Below are positions 1 to 10,981 of a DNA stretch of 64,000 bases, piece after piece. The stretch comes from Blastocystis hominis (lineage: Eukaryota > Sar > Bigyra > Opalinata > Blastocystidae): positions 309,308 through 373,307 of the forward strand of contig NW_013171818.1 in assembly GCF_000151665.1 (NCBI RefSeq), given 5' to 3'. Each line of letters opens with the position of its first letter. Position 1 is the first letter of the stretch. The position numbers and the translations under genes were made by a program. The notes below the pieces were generated by a model, which was not told where the DNA came from, did not search any database, and saw only the letters and a list, made by a program, of their open reading frames with translations.

Positions 1-259
1 TGATATACAAAAGACAATACGTGTTGATGCTGTATTCAAAATACTCTGACACAATTTGCGCAGATCCCTTTAAAGTGATAACACTCGATGATTGAGTTGA
101 CTGCTATAAATAATCGTCAAATATTTCAAAAATACCATCACAGAAAAGAATCTGAACAATTATACACCCTTTTTCCTGAAATGAAACGCCTCCTCATTTT
201 CCAATAACTCATCTGACGTGGTGGATTATCTCTGTTATTGGAATTTTTTATAGAGAACC

Positions 260-2111
260 ATGTCAACAGGACAAATGGATGATATTAATTCCCTTATTGA
301 CTATTTGGAGTTGATTGATATGCCCAAGGCTGCAGCTGCTGTAAAAGCACTTTCAAAAAAAATCGTACTGCCTTGTTAATGGAATAATTTGTAGTCGAAT
401 AAGCGAGACTTTTCTATGTGCGATGATGCTATTTTCGATGAACTAAAGTGTGCTTTTGTATCAGCATGTAATTTATAGGAAGCTGAAGCTATCATTAGAT
501 GAAGAGTGGAGTTCCAGTGTTAATAATGGAACTGAAGCGTCGAGTTCAAGTGCATCTTCTAGCAGTTCTGATTCTTCTTCTGAAGAGAAATCGGGTGAGG
601 ACTCTAGCTCGGAGTCTGAGTCTGAGGAAGAAAAGAAGGAAGAGGAAAAGGAGGAATCATCTAGCTCCGATAGTTCCGATAGCTCCGATAGCTCCGATAG
701 TTCTGATTCTGAGGAAGAAGAAGAAAAGAAGGAAGAGGAAAAGGAGGAATCATCTAGCTCCGACAGCTCCGATTCTAGCTCCGATAGTTCTGATTCTGAA
801 GAGGAGAAGGAAGAAGAAGAAGAAAAGAAGGAAGAGAAGGAAGAGGAAAAGGAGGAATCATCTAGTTCCGACAGTTCCGACAGTTCCGACAGTTCCGATA
901 GCTCCGATAGTTCTGATTCTGAGGAAGAAGAAGAAAAGAAGGAAGAGAAGGAAGAGGAAAAGAAGGAAGAATCGTCTAGTTCGGATTCTAGCTCCGATAG
1001 CTCTGATAGCTCGGATTCTGAGGAAGAAGAAGAAAAGAAGGAAGAGTCGTCCAGTTCCGATAGTTCTGACTCGGATAGTTCTGAAAGTTCCGATTCTGAG
1101 TCTGAGTCTGAAGAAGAGAAGAAGGAAAGCTCGTCCAGCTCGTCTAGCTCATCGAGTTCTGAATCTGAATCTGAATCTAAGGAGGAAGAAGAAAAGAAGG
1201 AGGAATCATCTAGTTCCGATTCTAGTTCCGATTCTGAATCTAAGGAGGAGGAAGAGAAGAAGGAAGAGAAGGAATCATCTAGCTCCGATAGTTCGGACAG
1301 TTCCTCTTCGGATAGCTCGGATTCTGAGGAAGAAGAAGAGGAGGAAAAGAAGGAAAGCTCGTCTAGCTCTGAATCCAGCAGTTCTGAATCGGAGGAAGAG
1401 AAGGAAGAGGAAAAAGAAGAAAAGGAGGAGGAATCGTCCAGCTCTTCTTCGGACAGCTCCGATGATAGCTCCGATTCGGACAGTTCTGATTCTGATTCTG
1501 ATTCTGAGGAAGAAAAGGAAGAGACAAAGGAATCGTCCAGCTCTTCTTCGGATAGTTCCGATTCAGACAGCTCGGATGACACTTCCGATGATAGTTCCGA
1601 TTCGGACAGCTCCGATTCCGATAGTTCGGATTCCAGCAGTGATTCCAGCAGTGATTCCAGCAGTGATTCCAGCTCAGACTCGTCCTCCGATCCGGACAGC
1701 TCCGATTCCTCCTCCGAGGAAGAAGAAGAGGAGGAGAAGGCGAAGCCTGCAGAGGTGGAGTGGGTTCCCAAGGAACTTCCGCCTCCAGTCAAGCCTCTTC
1801 CAGCCTCGGTACTGGTACAGCGCTGGCTTCACCTCTAGGATCACACTCCCTTCAAGCGCGTCGATGAGTCCTGGCTGAACACCATCCAGAAGAAGGAGCT
1901 CCTCGATAATTCCTGTACCCAGAGGCAAGAGCGAGCTTGACATGTAGATGAAGGAACCTATGGAAACACTGGCTATGGAGCCAAGGCCAGCAACGTTCTG
2001 ATCAAGGTGAGAGGAAAAGACTTCCGTCGCGAAAAGACGAAGAAGAAGCGAGGAAACTACATGGGCGGCCGTATCAGTTTTGACGTGAAGTCTACAACGT
2101 TTGATGAGTAA
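260..2111 (+). CDS. SRP40: SRP40/NOLC1 (Nopp140)-like nucleolar phosphoprotein
   Basis: Five exons split by introns at 365-394, 448-478, 1809-1838 and 1915-1947 (30-33 nt) give a 575-residue protein. The N-terminus (about residues 1-55) is a short LisH-like helical segment (MSTGQMDDINSL). Residues about 60-460 are blocks of Ser/Asp runs alternating with Glu/Lys runs, the casein-kinase-2-type acidic-serine repeats of SRP40/Nopp140. The C-terminal 80 residues (from TPFKRVDESW to KSTTFDE) are a clear SRP40 C-terminal domain with the YGAKAS and FRREKTKKKRGNY motifs. The family acts as a chaperone for snoRNPs in nucleolus and Cajal bodies. The genomic stop is TAA, doubled (TAATAA). The long open frames on the opposite strand are only the mirror of the biased codons. 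Confidence 0.9.
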
Positions 2112-2378
2112 TAAAAAGTGTATTTAAGAATTGTTTAGTTTCTTTTTTGTTGGAAATTGAAATCCATAGTAAAATCGAAATCCATCGTAAAATCGAAATC
2201 GTTATCAATGTTGAAATGAGTGTTATAGTGAATATATACAAATCATAAAATCACTGAACAGTTCCACCTTTCCCTTATCAAGAAAAGGTCATCTTTTGTA
2301 GAATACCTATCGTATCCTTACTTTAATTGCTCGAGCAACCAGTATGTAGGTGGAATCTGAGCTGTCGTAAAGATTAGA

Positions 2379-2708
2379 ATGCAGCAGTATGTTTGGAGAA
2401 GATCCTTCTCAGTTCTTGGGAATCTGACTCACGCATTTTGGAATACGATGACGTACGGAAATGCGGGAAGTATTCCGATGAAAAGTCTGTGGAAGAATAA
2501 AACAGAGCTCCACGACATGGGACGGATGCAGACGTTTATAAACCAACTTCCTCCGAAAACTTACGTAAAAGATTGGTCGATTCCTGTAAAGAAATCAAAA
2601 GCGCAAACAAATCAATGGTGTAAATGTTCGAACCCGGTAGAAGAGCCTCCATTTGCGAGATATGCGAGACGTAAGGGTAGAAGAGAAAGTCAGTGGAATC
2701 GACTTTAA
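2379..2708 (+). CDS. Small basic protein of unknown function, possible organelle targeting
   Basis: Single open frame of 109 residues from ATG to a genomic TAA, followed a few bases later by a TGTTTTTC element resembling the poly(A) motif. I do not recognise the family. The first 20 residues (MQQYVWRRSFSVLGNL) are Arg/hydrophobic with no acid, as in a mitochondrial presequence. The C-terminus is very basic (ARRKGRRESQW), as in organellar ribosomal or RNA-binding proteins; that reading is inference. A GT...AG stretch of about 36 nt ends one base before the ATG, so the 5' leader may carry an intron. Confidence 0.6.
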   Translation: MQQYVWRRSFSVLGNLTHAFWNTMTYGNAGSIPMKSLWKNKTELHDMGRMQTFINQLPPKTYVKDWSIPVKKSKAQTNQWCKCSNPVEEPPFARYARRKGRRESQWNRL

Positions 2709-2798
2709 GTCTGTTTTTCCGTGCTATTTATTTTGTTCTAATGTCGTTCTTTGTTAAAACCAACACGAAGATAGTATACATGCAGTTGAAGCAAAAGT

Positions 2799-4100
2799 TT
2801 AATCACAATGCTCAGCAGAGGCATACAGACTGGCGACATGACACGCGTCCTTTCGTACTTGCTGGTTCCACGAGTTCTTCGAAACGAACATCACGGTGCT
2901 GGACAGGGCGTTCCAGGACTCGTTCATATTCTGCTCCTGACGAAGCATAAATCGAGCGAAATCCTCGCCGTCCCACAGCTTGAGCGTTCTCTCAGCAACA
3001 AGAAACTTGCTGCTATTAATGCAACGGCGCAGCCGTGCCATCAGCGGATGAAACACGGGATTTAACAAGCTGGGATCCACCGCGGCGATGATTTTTTCCA
3101 GTTCGTCGAGTACTAAAATCTCGCACTGCGTGTTGTATTTGGGCCAATAGCGCAATATTCCCTGGATGATCTACGGCTCACGACATCGCGAGGGCGGCTA
3201 CAGGGGTCACGAGCTTTGAATCCTGGGAGATGAAAAGCAAAAGGCAGTGAGTGAGCGTGTTGCTGAACTCGGAGAGACGGTCCAGTTTGTGCAGAGGAAG
3301 GATACAATGCGTGAGGAACTGGATGTGTTCCTGCTTGATCGGCAGCACGAACCCACACACGATGGAGCTGTAGATGGTCAGAATCTCGTCCACGCCCGCC
3401 ACGCGATCGTTGAGAAGGATGATGTTGCTCAGCATCTCGGCGAAGACGTGCCGAATCAGCGCGCGGCGCTGACAGAGCTTGCTGTAGAGATGATGGAGAC
3501 AGAGACGGACCATCGACCGCTCGCGGAGGTCCTGAGAGAGCAGGAGATACTCGTATTTGCGGATGAAAGCGTTGGAGATCGTTAGACGGAGGCTATCGAT
3601 GCGGATCTGAGGACAAGTGATCTGAGGAGATGAGAGAGAAAGAGAGAAAAGAGAACGAGCTTGAGGAGGAATTCGTGGGTGAGCTCGAGGAACTCCCAGT
3701 CTGGATCCAGGAAGGGGACCTCGGCATCCAGAGCGTTGAGTTCGAGGTGTTGAGGGGAGGACAGAGGACGAAACAGCACGTAGCTGAACATGCGGAAGCA
3801 GTCTTCCAAGGTGCCCAATCCGCAGAATAAGTCGCCGTCGCCGATCTCCACAATGTTGATCAGCTCTTGGATGGTGTCGTAGCGAATTCGGATCTCGTTC
3901 TTCTTTGTTTCGTCCTCCAGGTCTAAGCGCGTGCAGCAAATCCGTAGCTTTCGCCACAGAAGGGGACGGATTTGATAGTCTGGGACCACTGAAAATGAGG
4001 AAAGAGAAAGGAACGCTATACTCAAAAGCAGAGGCAAAGCGACAAAGATTTTGTCATTTTCATCTTCTTTCTCGTATATGTCACCTAATAAGGTAAGCAT
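2799..4100 (-). CDS. PP2A regulatory subunit B56 (B') family
   Basis: Four exons, with introns of 33, 35 and 31 nt (about 3989-4021, 3611-3645, 3164-3194), give exactly 400 residues. The chain follows the B56 HEAT-like fold in order: PLLWRKLRICC near the start, then DLRERSMVRLCLHHLYSKL, then the signature VLPIKQEHIQFL followed by CILPLHKLDRLSEF, then RYWPKYNTQCEILVLDELEKI and the C-terminal VAERTLKLW helix. B56 subunits direct PP2A catalytic dimers to LxxIxE-motif substrates. The ATG at 4100 gives an N-terminus shorter than animal B56 proteins; reading frames stay open upstream, so an additional 5' exon is possible. Confidence 0.9.
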
Positions 4101-4162
4101 ACGCACGCACAAAAACGAACTTGAAATTGTCTCAGGAAGGGAAAAACGCAAAAAACAACTTA

Positions 4163-4842
4163 GCCAATCTTCGCGTATTAAAACGCTGCTGCAATAAACT
4201 TCCAAAGTATCGATCTTTTTGTTCCGCTTCTCGTTATCCTACAAGGCACTCGACAATCACAAAAACTACGTGAATTTCGATCAAAATCCCATACTTCTTT
4301 AGTAGAGGCTCCTTAATAGTCTTAAATACGGAACACTATTCATTACGAAGAAGATCTGTACGAACTTTCAATGATATATCCTTATCAATTTCAATTTCGT
4401 TAGTCGAGCTCTTAATAAAGAGACGATCTCCAGCAATTGTCTAAAACGGGTAAGAACAGGCACGAAATGAAAAAGTCAGATTGAAAACTATGACACTCAT
4501 CTGTGAGCAGCAAAAATGCGCATCGACATCACGAGTCCTCGCAATCATCCTCCACAATAGAACAACAATACTTACACAAATGCATTCAATTAGAGCTTTA
4601 GATTCTAAATCGAAAACGAATAAAGGCCCTTCTTTCTTTATCGACTTTCTGTACTCTCCAATATAGACCTGATGGTTCGTCATCTTTTGTAGAGCCTTAT
4701 TCTCAACGAAAATTTCAGGTCAAGATATCTCAGGAATACACAATTTAATGAGATTGGTTATTACTCCATCAGAGAGTTGGCGGAAATTCACCAAATAACC
4801 GCAATTGTAGAAAATGAATAATGCTTTTCGCGTTTTTCTCAT
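4163..4842 (-). CDS. Unresolved spliced gene, unknown function
   Basis: Between the glycosyltransferase 3' end and the B56 start the minus strand keeps several open stretches that look coding but which I could not join into one frame. They include a segment from an ATG at 4842 (MRKTRKALFIFYNCGYLV), a segment around 4590-4700 (QVYIGEYRKSIKKEGPLFVF), one at 4330-4440 (GDRLFIKSSTNEIEIDKD) and one running to a TAA near 4163. GT and AG dinucleotides are plentiful at about 30-nt spacing. The borders given are approximate. No family recognised; it could be one gene or two very small ones. Confidence 0.3.
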
Positions 4843-4935
4843 ACTGATCAATTCTTGTTTGAAATGAAGCGATGGAAAATGCTCTACACTGCACAAAGAA
4901 TAGGTGGTGCGCTCCGTTAGCAAAAAAGTGATTTA

Positions 4936-4943
4936 CACAAACA
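4936..4943 (-). terminator. Poly(A)/stop-creating motif of the glycosyltransferase gene
   Basis: TGTTTGTG on the minus strand, 4 nt after T4948. Cleavage at T4948 plus the A tail would complete an in-frame UAA. Confidence 0.7.
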
Positions 4944-4947
4944 AGTG

Positions 4948-6243
4948 ATTTTCCCTTCCTCTTCGCATAACGGATAAAACTCTTTCTTTCAATCTGCAAT
5001 TTTCCATCCTTCTCGCTCAACATAAACCGAGCGTTGGCCAAAGTACCAAAGCGTTTCTTCATTACCAGCTTATTCCAATTGTAATCCTTTCCCTCCCGAC
5101 GTTCCGCGCGATTGCTGTACCGATCTCTTCCTTGGTGGATCGTCACAATCTGTTCCGCCATGTCGATAACCACGCCCTTGTACGTTCCCCAGTAAATCAT
5201 ATACGCGTCCACATACGACCGCGCAATCACAATATCCTCAAACGTCATGTTGCGAAACTCGGGCGTCAGGATAAACACGTCCTACATTTAACAGGGAAAC
5301 GGAGAAACCGACCACGCTGGACGCGGGTCGCTGTCCATAATTCCGATTCATGAGCTTGTCGAGAGCCCGCTCATAGGTCGAGAGGGTGAGGGAGTCTTTG
5401 AAATCGGGGACGGCGGTGTTGAAAGAATTGTGGCAGAGCTCGATCTAGGATTCGAAGACGGAGAAAGAGAGAGAAAACCATGCGGGTTGGGTAGTGAAGA
5501 CGCTTTTGCTCCATGACGAAGGGCAGAATCGAGAAGATCTGGGGGCTGAGGAGGATATCGGCGTTGATGTAGCCGTAGAAGTGGGCGTCGAAGAGAGAAG
5601 CCGCGCGCTGGAAGAGACTGCCGATGTAGGGAATGCCGTAGGGGTTCTCTTGGATGTCGTAGGAGGTGGTAAGGCCGAGCGTGTTGCACAATTCAATGAT
5701 GGAAGCGGTAGTGGTAAACACGATGGAACGGCAACTAAACTCTTGCTGAAACAAGGCCATCATCTTGAGAGTGTTTCTCACCTTTTTTGTGAGAACAACC
5801 TACAATAATTATAATAAATGTAAAAAGCATAGAAATACTTCCGTAGTGAACAAAACAAGCATATACGTTTCATTTGGAGTAGCGATAGTGGAATTCGAAA
5901 CAGATGGAGTAGAAGAAACGTGTTGCAATGCGTTTGATTCAGGAATCGATGGCACAGAGGAATCAAGCTCAGATGATAGAGTAGGTGGTACAGATGGAAT
6001 GATTGGAGTTGGAGGAATCACGGCAGATGGAAAAACGGTTGGTAATTTTACAGAATCAGACCTATCCCTCAGAAAACAGAAGAAAACAAACATATCTTCG
6101 GACAAATAAATGTATGTCTTCACATGGCTGTACTTTTGCTCAATTTTCGAAGTGTTGAACTGCGAACCTAGAATTCTGTACAACGCGGTCAAGTATATTG
6201 CCGTAAAAACCAAAAACAGGATTCTAATCGCACTCATGAGCAA
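4948..6243 (-). CDS. Golgi-type membrane glycosyltransferase (nucleotide-sugar transferase fold)
   Basis: Exons separated by introns 5800-5838, 5445-5478 and 5283-5313 give 397 residues. Residues about 4-22 (AIRILFLVFTAIYLTALYR) form a single N-terminal membrane anchor, followed by a Ser/Pro/Thr-rich stem (about 65-125). The luminal domain has the GYINADILLS motif typical of GT-A-like transferases (N-A-D as the metal/sugar-nucleotide site) and a later NVFILTPEF segment. This is a type II Golgi layout; donor and acceptor sugars cannot be deduced. There is no genomic stop at the expected end: the last templated base is T4948, 4 nt before a TGTTTGTG element, so the poly(A) tail would make UAA. 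Confidence 0.7.
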
Positions 6244-6430
6244 AAGTGTAAAACAATCGTGAACCGGATTTCTGTAATTCCACTATTTGCCACGAATCTT
6301 GATGGTTTCTATTTTCACCTCAAATAGACTTGAATGCTTAGTATCTCCAAATTGATTAATTGCGCTAGTCGTGGCATATCCAATACTGCACGAAATCCAC
6401 GATTCGTTCGGAACTTGTTAGCAGCTGGAT

Positions 6431-7532
6431 ATGGAAGTCGGAATAATGGGAATTGCTGCCGTATCCTACATTTATGTGCGTAGTCTCATAGTTTAGAAAG
6501 CAGTTTACGTAATTTCTCCGTATTTGCCGGATTGAAGCGAGATATCCTGCTCCCAAATGTAGTTATCCTGGGAACGGGTGGCACAATTGCGGGAAAGGGA
6601 GACAGTTCCATGAACACGGCAGTTTATAAAGCGGGTGCCATGGATGTGAATGATTTAGTAAAGGGCACACCGGAAGTTCTGACAGTTGCGAATTGTGTTG
6701 CGAAGAGCGTGCTTCAGAAGCCCTCTGAGAACATGAAGGTGAAAGACTGGATCACTCTTGCCACCAAGGCTCAAGAGTACCTCGACCAAGACGACGTGGA
6801 CGGTATTGTGGTAACGCACGGAACGGATACGCTGGAGGAGAGTTCCTTCTTCTGCCACTTGGTTCTTCACTCCGACAAACCGGTTGTTTTTACGGGCGCC
6901 ATGCGTCCTGCCACTGCTTTGAGCGCCGACGGTGGCCTCAACCTGCTGAACGCTGTGATTGCTGCTGGCTCGAAAGAGACGCGCGGCCTGGGATCGTTGG
7001 TGGTAATGAACGAAGAGCTTTATTCTGCTCGCGATGTGACCAAGATCAACACGTTCAAAGTGAACTCCTTTGGAAGTGCGGATGTGGGTCCTCTGGGTTT
7101 CATTCAAGAAGGCTACATTTATCTCTACCACCTCCCTTACAGAAAGCATTCGCTGCAGTGTGAATTTGATTTGAAAGTCTTTGAAAAGACGATTCCGAAA
7201 GTGGATATTCTTTATGTGTATCCAAGCCTGGATTTGGACATTCTCATGTATTACTTGAAGCACAACGATGGATTGATCATCGCTGCGTCGGGGAATGGAA
7301 GTATTAGTGACGACATTTTGCCCATCTTGGAGCAGCACAAGGACAAGTGCGTTATTGTGAGAGGAAGTCGATGTGCCTCGGGAATCGTCACCCCGAATCC
7401 TGCTTCGGATCGACACCTCCGCCTAGTTTCTTCAGGAAACCTTTCGCCTCAGAAAGCTCGAGTCTTGCTGATGATGGCGCTTACGATTACGAATGATCCT
7501 GAGAGAGTTCAAAACATATTTAATATGTATTG
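6431..7532 (+). CDS. L-asparaginase (type II-like)
   Basis: The catalytic domain is unmistakable: LGTGGTIAG holds the first nucleophilic Thr loop, VVTHGTDTLEES holds the second Thr-Asp pair, and FTGAMRP follows. Family members hydrolyse asparagine to aspartate and ammonia. The body frame opens at 6538 without an ATG; the best start is ATG 6431, joined through a 47-nt GT-AG intron (6491-6537), which adds a hydrophobic 20-residue leader and gives 351 residues. That leader would fit secretion or membrane insertion, but the start is inferred. The 3' end has no genomic stop: TG at 7531-7532 lies 4 nt before TGTTTGTT (7537-7544), so the tail would create UGA. It is transcribed divergently from the glycosyltransferase, sharing a 187-nt promoter region. 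Confidence 0.88.
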
Positions 7533-7536
7533 GTTG

Positions 7537-7544
7537 TGTTTGTT
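7537..7544 (+). terminator. Poly(A)/stop-creating motif of the asparaginase gene
   Basis: TGTTTGTT, with the last templated bases TG at 7531-7532; adding A makes UGA. Confidence 0.8.
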
Positions 7545-7647
7545 GCAACGATCGAATCTCTTCTGATACTTCAAAGCTCAAGTAGATACTATTCTTCAGA
7601 GATTTTTTTGAGCAACTCTCTCTAGACTCTGAGATAGATCATTTCTC

Positions 7648-9551
7648 ATGCTTCGAGCAGCTTTTTCTTCCCGATTCCTCTTCGGCCGTTCGATTTCCAA
7701 ACCTCTCTGTAATTTGTTTTCTACAAGTCGTGTCCTTCCAAACGATGGTAAAACTCTGGATGATTTCTTTGATGTACTCGAGTGGATTGGTATTCACGAA
7801 TAGAAGCAATCTCCAACCACGAGCCATCATGCATCATACTCGGAAGAAGTGAAAAATCGGTTGAATGGTCATTCGTTCGTGATTGAAACTTATGGGTGTC
7901 AAATGAATCGAGCGGATAGTGAAATCATGGAAACCCTTCTTTCAGAGTGTGGGATGACGGAGAGTAAGAATGAAGAAGAGGCAGATGTTATCATCATGAA
8001 CACTTGCTCGGTTCGCGAGCATGCAGAATCAAGGGTGCTGATCATTTTGATGTATTGAGAGGATTAGATTTGGAATCGCTTGAAGCAGTTCCGAAACCTT
8101 GATAAAAAGTACAAGAAAAGGACTGTAACGCAGAACTCAGAGTTTGATTGGGTAGATTCTTTGTATTTCTGGTTGCATGGCCACGCGTCTGCGAACGAAA
8201 CTTCTTGAATCGGGCGTGGATGTCGTTGTCGGTCCTGATTCCTATGTCCATCTTCCTCCCCTCATCTTCGACGCCTTTGTACTTCGCTTCGATTCGCTTC
8301 GAATTCGTTGTAGAACGGCAAGCAAGCCTTCCACACCGAGCTCAACGGGAACAACGACTACGACGCGATCTCCCCGTCCTTCCTGGAGCCGCTCCCCGCG
8401 ACGCAAATCACCATCATGCGAGGCTGTAACAACATGTGTTCCTATTGCGTGGTTCCCTACACACGCGTACTGGAAGTGGATGGGATGAAGGGTAGGGACG
8501 AGAACGGAGCGTGGACGTGGACGTTGTGCTTCGCGAAGTGAAAAGAGCGGAAGAACATGGGTACAAGGAGATCATGCTGCTCGGACAGAACGTGAATTCC
8601 TACTGCGATCGATCGCATCTCGCGAAGGGATCCGAGAAATACGAAACCACGCCGGGATTCCGATCCCCCACGTCGACCAAAGCCAAAACCGGGATTCTAT
8701 TCCCGGAGCTGCTGCGACTCGTCGCGGAAGAAGTTCCCGAAACCAGAATTCGGTTCATGTCGCCACACCCCAAAGTAGAAATCGGTGGACGGAAGATTTA
8801 CCTGAAGGATTTCCCGATGTCCGTGCTGGAAGTCATCGCCGAGCATCCGAATATTTGCCGATCGCTGCATCTGCCCTTGCAGTCTGGAAGCAATTCCTGT
8901 CTGCAGCGAATGAACCGACCGTACACGCGCGAAGCGTTCATTCAATTGGTGGACGCGATTCGATCGATTCTTCCGGACTGCGCGATCAGCACCGACGTGA
9001 TCGCTGGATTCTGCGGGGAAACCGAGGCGGAGCACGCGGACACGGTGGAGTTGATGAGGGAAATCGGATTCGATCATGCGTTTATGTATCTGTATAGCAT
9101 GCGAGAAAACACGTATGCGTGGAGATACTTCAAGGACGACATTCCTCTGGAGGTGAAAAAGCGAAGATTGGTGGAGATCCAGGACGCGTTTTATTCGACG
9201 CTCCGCGAGAAGCTTCCGTCGCAGAAAGGGAAAGTGGAGTTGGTTCTGGTGGAGGGAGAAAGCAAGCGGAGCAAGCCTGGAGAAATGCAAATGAAGGGTC
9301 GATGCGACGGAAATCGAATGTGTGTGTTTGATGGTAAAGAGTGGAGGGAGGATTGAATGGAATAGTGAAGCCAGTGTTTGAAACGATTCAGGATTATCGA
9401 GCCAATGCAGAGGGAAAACGAACCAAAGAGATCCGCGTGGGAGAGTATGTCGCTTGTAGGATCGAAACGCCAGGGACGGGAACGCATGTCGTTCAGCCAT
9501 TGTTCAAGACATCGATTCGCGAGTTTGATGAGTGGAAAAAGTCCTTTACAT
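7648..9551 (+). CDS. CDK5RAP1: CDK5RAP1-type radical SAM methylthiotransferase
   Basis: Seven exons (six introns of 29-35 nt) give 571 residues in one frame. An Arg/Ser-rich presequence ([18 protein letters not shown]) suggests import into the mitochondrion-related organelle. The MTTase domain has [17 protein letters not shown] and ILCISGCMA (three Cys of the auxiliary cluster). The radical SAM cluster is [20 protein letters not shown] (CxxxCxxC), then [10 protein letters not shown]-terminal TRAM-like segment closes the protein. The family converts i6A37 to ms2i6A37 in organellar tRNAs. A genomic TGA exists at 9563-9565 but lies inside the TGTTTGTT motif (9556-9563); the T at 9551, 4 nt before the motif, would give UAA. 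Confidence 0.92.
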
Positions 9552-9555
9552 CGCT

Positions 9556-9563
9556 TGTTTGTT
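9556..9563 (+). terminator. Poly(A)/stop-creating motif of CDK5RAP1
   Basis: TGTTTGTT, 4 nt after T9551, the first base of the TCG codon. It sits only 15 bp from the 3' end of the convergent ceramide synthase gene. Confidence 0.8.
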
Positions 9564-9578
9564 GAAAAAACAAGGCCT

Positions 9579-10885
9579 CTATTCTTCGTCTTTACAGGAG
9601 CGGTCGTCTCCAATCAAAACTCCATGGAAAAGCTGGTTGTAGATCAATCGCAAAATGTTTCTAGTTGGGAAAACGATGGAAATCCTACTTGAGCCACAAG
9701 ATTTGGAGGAGCTCTAGCAGTCCAAAGAGGGTGAGGAACACAGGCTTGGACCAAGTTCTCGAAACAAAGTATCCGTGAGCTGGATCCCAGATAATCGGAA
9801 GGTATTGCTGTGCCTGCGTCGCAATGCTGACCATAACAACGATCACGAGATAGTGGCGCGTATAAATCCAGAGAACTACAAAATCGATGAGGTAAAAAGT
9901 ATAAGAAACCGGTGAAAATCGCGAAGCAAATGTATCCAGGAATCACCCACCAAGCATATTGCATAATCTTCGAGAGTGAAAGAAGTCCCTACAAAAAAAA
10001 TAAGGTAGAGTACAAGGTACATCAGCACAATCGAAGATGGCAAATACCACAAGTCCAATGCGCGTAAAATTGGTGATGTACGATATTGTGATGAGCGCGA
10101 TTGTGATGATGTGGTGCTACAGTCAATTCATCATAAATGTATTTACGATAAACATCGCCCACATATCTTTTCGGTGCTTCTACACATCAATGAAGAGAAT
10201 CGGGGTCACCTCTGTGAACAAAAGAACGATAAGATGGAAGTAAAAAGCACACTGGATCATGTAAAACACCTTGAAATCTGTGGGATAGGTGAGCACAGGA
10301 TAATCGAGCCATACATTCTTCATCGAAAATCCCACATATTTGTAAACCAAAGACAATCCTGTAGAAAATGAAAAGGTGTAATAGAGAACCATCCAACACT
10401 GTTCCTATTCGTCAAGTTCAAAGAGTGTGGAAACCTGACATTTGTGAACGATTTGAGGGTTCTCCAAACTGTTTTCGATTTTGAGCCATTTGGCAATGAG
10501 ACTGAACAGGGTGTTGCACAGAAAATAGCGAACAATCAAGAGTAGAAACGTGAACGAGACCACTGTATATAGGTCATTAATGCTCTTTTCGTAGAGGGTC
10601 TGACCCTCAACATCAATTTTGCCATGGATTTGAAAGAAGGGTGTTAACCAAGAAACCCAGGAACTGGGCAAAACAATCACCAAATAGAAACTAATAATCG
10701 CAATATAGGCCAGGATTGTTCCAGTATAATCGCGGAAGAACAAGTGAATGGGACTCATGGAGTCATCGATACTAGAGGTGATCACGTTGATTGATTGGGT
10801 GATACTTGTAGTTGATCATCAGTTCCGGATTTTTCACTGCTTCGTCCACAGCAGCAATTCCAGAAGAAGATGCTTCTGGTTTCAT
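9579..10885 (-). CDS. Ceramide synthase (LAG1/TLC family)
   Basis: Eight exons with introns of 28-34 nt join to 362 residues. After a soluble N-terminus come several membrane helices. The Lag1 motif follows: LDYPVLTYPTDFKVFYMIQC, then KHRKDMWAMFIHHIITI with the double-His catalytic motif, then FDCADGLLSLSK. Ceramide synthases of the ER N-acylate sphingoid bases with acyl-CoA. The C-terminus is short and acidic (CKDEE) and ends at a genomic TAG followed by a TTGTTTTTTC element. The last base of the CDS lies 28 bp from the stop-creating T of the convergent CDK5RAP1 gene. Confidence 0.9.
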
Positions 10886-10969
10886 CGCAATTATTACGCT
10901 CAGGGTTAGTAACAAAAATGTAGTCTAAACAAATCGTGAAGCACTTGTCAAACATCCCGAAACTTGTCA

Positions 10970-10977
10970 AACAAACA
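10970..10977 (-). terminator. Poly(A)/stop-creating motif of THOC3
   Basis: AACAAACA on the plus strand (TGTTTGTT on the gene strand), 4 nt beyond T10982. Confidence 0.8.
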
Positions 10978-10981
10978 AAAA

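Noticed and set aside
473-1792. Long antisense and +1 open frames over the acidic repeats of SRP40
   Set aside because: Direct consequence of the (S/D)(E/K) repeat codons; compositions are Ser/Leu/Phe and Arg/Lys/Pro-only with no family.
4720-4948. Extension of the glycosyltransferase frame to a genomic stop at 4769
   Set aside because: The extra residues are not family-like, the frame passes a TGTTTGTG motif with the exact 4-nt spacing, and the arithmetic leaves one nucleotide for a poly(A)-made UAA.
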